6,992 nucleotides of DNA, taken from NCBI GenBank assembly GCA_028691625.1, contig JAQUYZ010000080.1:1-6992 (forward strand), read 5' to 3'. Made by a program: the position numbers and the translations under genes. This stretch comes from Eubacteriales bacterium (lineage in GTDB: Bacteria; Bacillota; Clostridia; Peptostreptococcales; Anaerovoracaceae). Of this stretch, positions 6,412 to 6,992 are shown in pieces. Every line of letters begins with the position of its first letter. The stretch's first letter is position 1. Under the pieces are notes generated by a model. It was not told where the DNA came from. It did not search any database and saw nothing but the letters and a program-made list of their open reading frames with translations.

Positions 6412-6440
6412 TATAGTATGACAGAAGAACCAACTCCGTT
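6412..6440 (-). promoter_or_regulatory. Candidate sigma-K-type sporulation promoter
   Basis: Read on the minus strand, CATACTATA (6412-6420) fits the sigma-K -10 pattern CATAnnnTA exactly. Sixteen bases upstream, AACG (6437-6440) fits three of four positions of the -35 pattern mACm. A start near 6405 would give a leader of about 30 bases. The -10 also fits the sigma-G CATnnTA and is one base off sigma-E CATACAnT, but their -35 elements are poor. No good sigma-A promoter is seen there. Short consensus, so this remains a prediction. Confidence 0.45.
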
Positions 6441-6449
6441 ACAAATCGC

Positions 6450-6471
6450 AAAAAAGGCGGAAAAGAGCCTT
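6450..6471 (-). terminator. Weak intrinsic terminator of the ROK gene
   Basis: Read on the minus strand, AAGGC (6467-6471) pairs with GCCTT (6454-6458) around an 8-base loop and is followed directly by further T residues to 6450. The stem is only 5 pairs and overlaps the stop codon of the ROK gene, so its efficiency may be modest. Confidence 0.5.
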
Positions 6472-6992
6472 AAATCGATTGAATGAGCGAGTCGAAGTAA
6501 TGCTCTCTTGATATGGCGAACAGCCCCATAATGCCTGCATAGCGGCCCAACGCAGAAGGGCGTATTTCCGGAGTAAAAATGCAATGCTCCTTAACGATCT
6601 TACTGATCCTTTCGAAGAAGTTTTGATAGAATACGATATATTCGCCTCCGATGATCACCGTATCGATAGAAAGAAGATTCGCGATATTGGATATGGTGCA
6701 TCCCAGTTCCATACCGATATCATCCAGATGTTTTAACAGGTATGGGTTGTTATCCTGATACGCCTTGACAACGCCCTCAAAGTCGGACATTTCTTCGGTA
6801 TAAGGAGATGTTGACTTTTTCTTTATGCTCTCCTGGGATTTTTTAATCAGAGATTCCAGAAAGATGGATTTCTCAAGATTTAATCCGCTGTTGAGCTTTG
6901 CCGGATCAATATGATTGAATATTTCACCTGCGGAATTGAAACGGCCCTCATAGAGCTTCGAATCCAGGATCAGCCCGGCCCCGACGCCGATT
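6470..6992 (-). CDS. ROK-family protein, C-terminal part (regulator or sugar kinase)
   Basis: The frame is open through the right window edge; the 173 visible residues are the C-terminal half of a ROK protein (repressor/ORF/kinase family, usually 290-400 residues). The fragment begins IGVGAGLILDSKLYEGRFNS, the ROK glycine-rich block, and then AGEI. The later block LGCTISNIANLLSIDTVIIGGEYI is the usual C-terminal ATPase-fold segment, and the tail ALGRYAGIMGLFAI fits the family's closing helix. The ATG at 6788-6790 is internal. After AGEI the family normally has GH and a CxCGxxGC zinc motif; here the sequence is AGEIFNHID and no cysteine follows until much later, so the zinc site is absent. That argues against a typical sugar kinase and for a regulator of the NagC/XylR style or a degenerate protein. 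The N-terminus, which would show a helix-turn-helix or the catalytic Asp, is outside the window. Confidence 0.88.
   Translation of the reverse strand, partial: IGVGAGLILDSKLYEGRFNSAGEIFNHIDPAKLNSGLNLEKSIFLESLIKKSQESIKKKSTSPYTEEMSDFEGVVKAYQDNNPYLLKHLDDIGMELGCTISNIANLLSIDTVIIGGEYIVFYQNFFERISKIVKEHCIFTPEIRPSALGRYAGIMGLFAISREHYFDSLIQSI

Overview
The window looks like chromosomal DNA from a Gram-positive, low-to-mid GC Firmicute, most likely a spore-forming member of the Clostridia. The signs are strong AAGGAGG-type ribosome binding sites, TTG start codons placed at ideal distance from them, textbook sigma-A promoters, a DUF1836 protein (a Firmicute family), and a promoter that reads like a mother-cell sporulation promoter. 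Species cannot be given from sequence alone.

Layout, left to right. Bases 1-912 (+) are the 3' end of carB, the large subunit of carbamoyl phosphate synthetase. After an AT-rich spacer with a sigma-A promoter comes an actin-like rod-shape gene of the MreB/Mbl type (1119-2141, TTG start), closed by a strong intrinsic terminator. Next is a THUMP-domain RNA methyltransferase of the RlmL/YpsC type (2256-3395, TTG start). An exact-consensus sigma-A promoter (TTGACA-17-TATAAT, 3438-3466) then drives a two-gene unit: a DUF1836 putative DNA-binding protein (3528-4142) followed 5 bases later by ornithine carbamoyltransferase (4148-5134).

A two-tier hairpin at 5164-5200, probably a bidirectional terminator, separates this from two minus-strand genes. 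The first (5207-6376) encodes a 389-residue soluble, helix-rich protein made of two copies of a 169-residue domain that align without gaps and are a little over half identical. No characterised function can be assigned. Its upstream region carries an element close to the sigma-K consensus. The second (6470-6992, cut by the window edge) is the C-terminal part of a ROK-family protein that lacks the family's usual cysteine zinc motif.

How they fit together: carB and the ornithine carbamoyltransferase gene make and use carbamoyl phosphate (arginine and pyrimidine metabolism) but sit in separate transcription units about 3 kb apart. mreB serves cell shape and the methyltransferase serves RNA modification; neither depends obviously on its neighbours. 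The most unusual item is the duplicated minus-strand protein with its possible sporulation promoter. There are no RNA genes, CRISPR arrays, insertion sequences or prophage genes that I can see. The longest stretch without a gene is the 206-base carB-mreB spacer.
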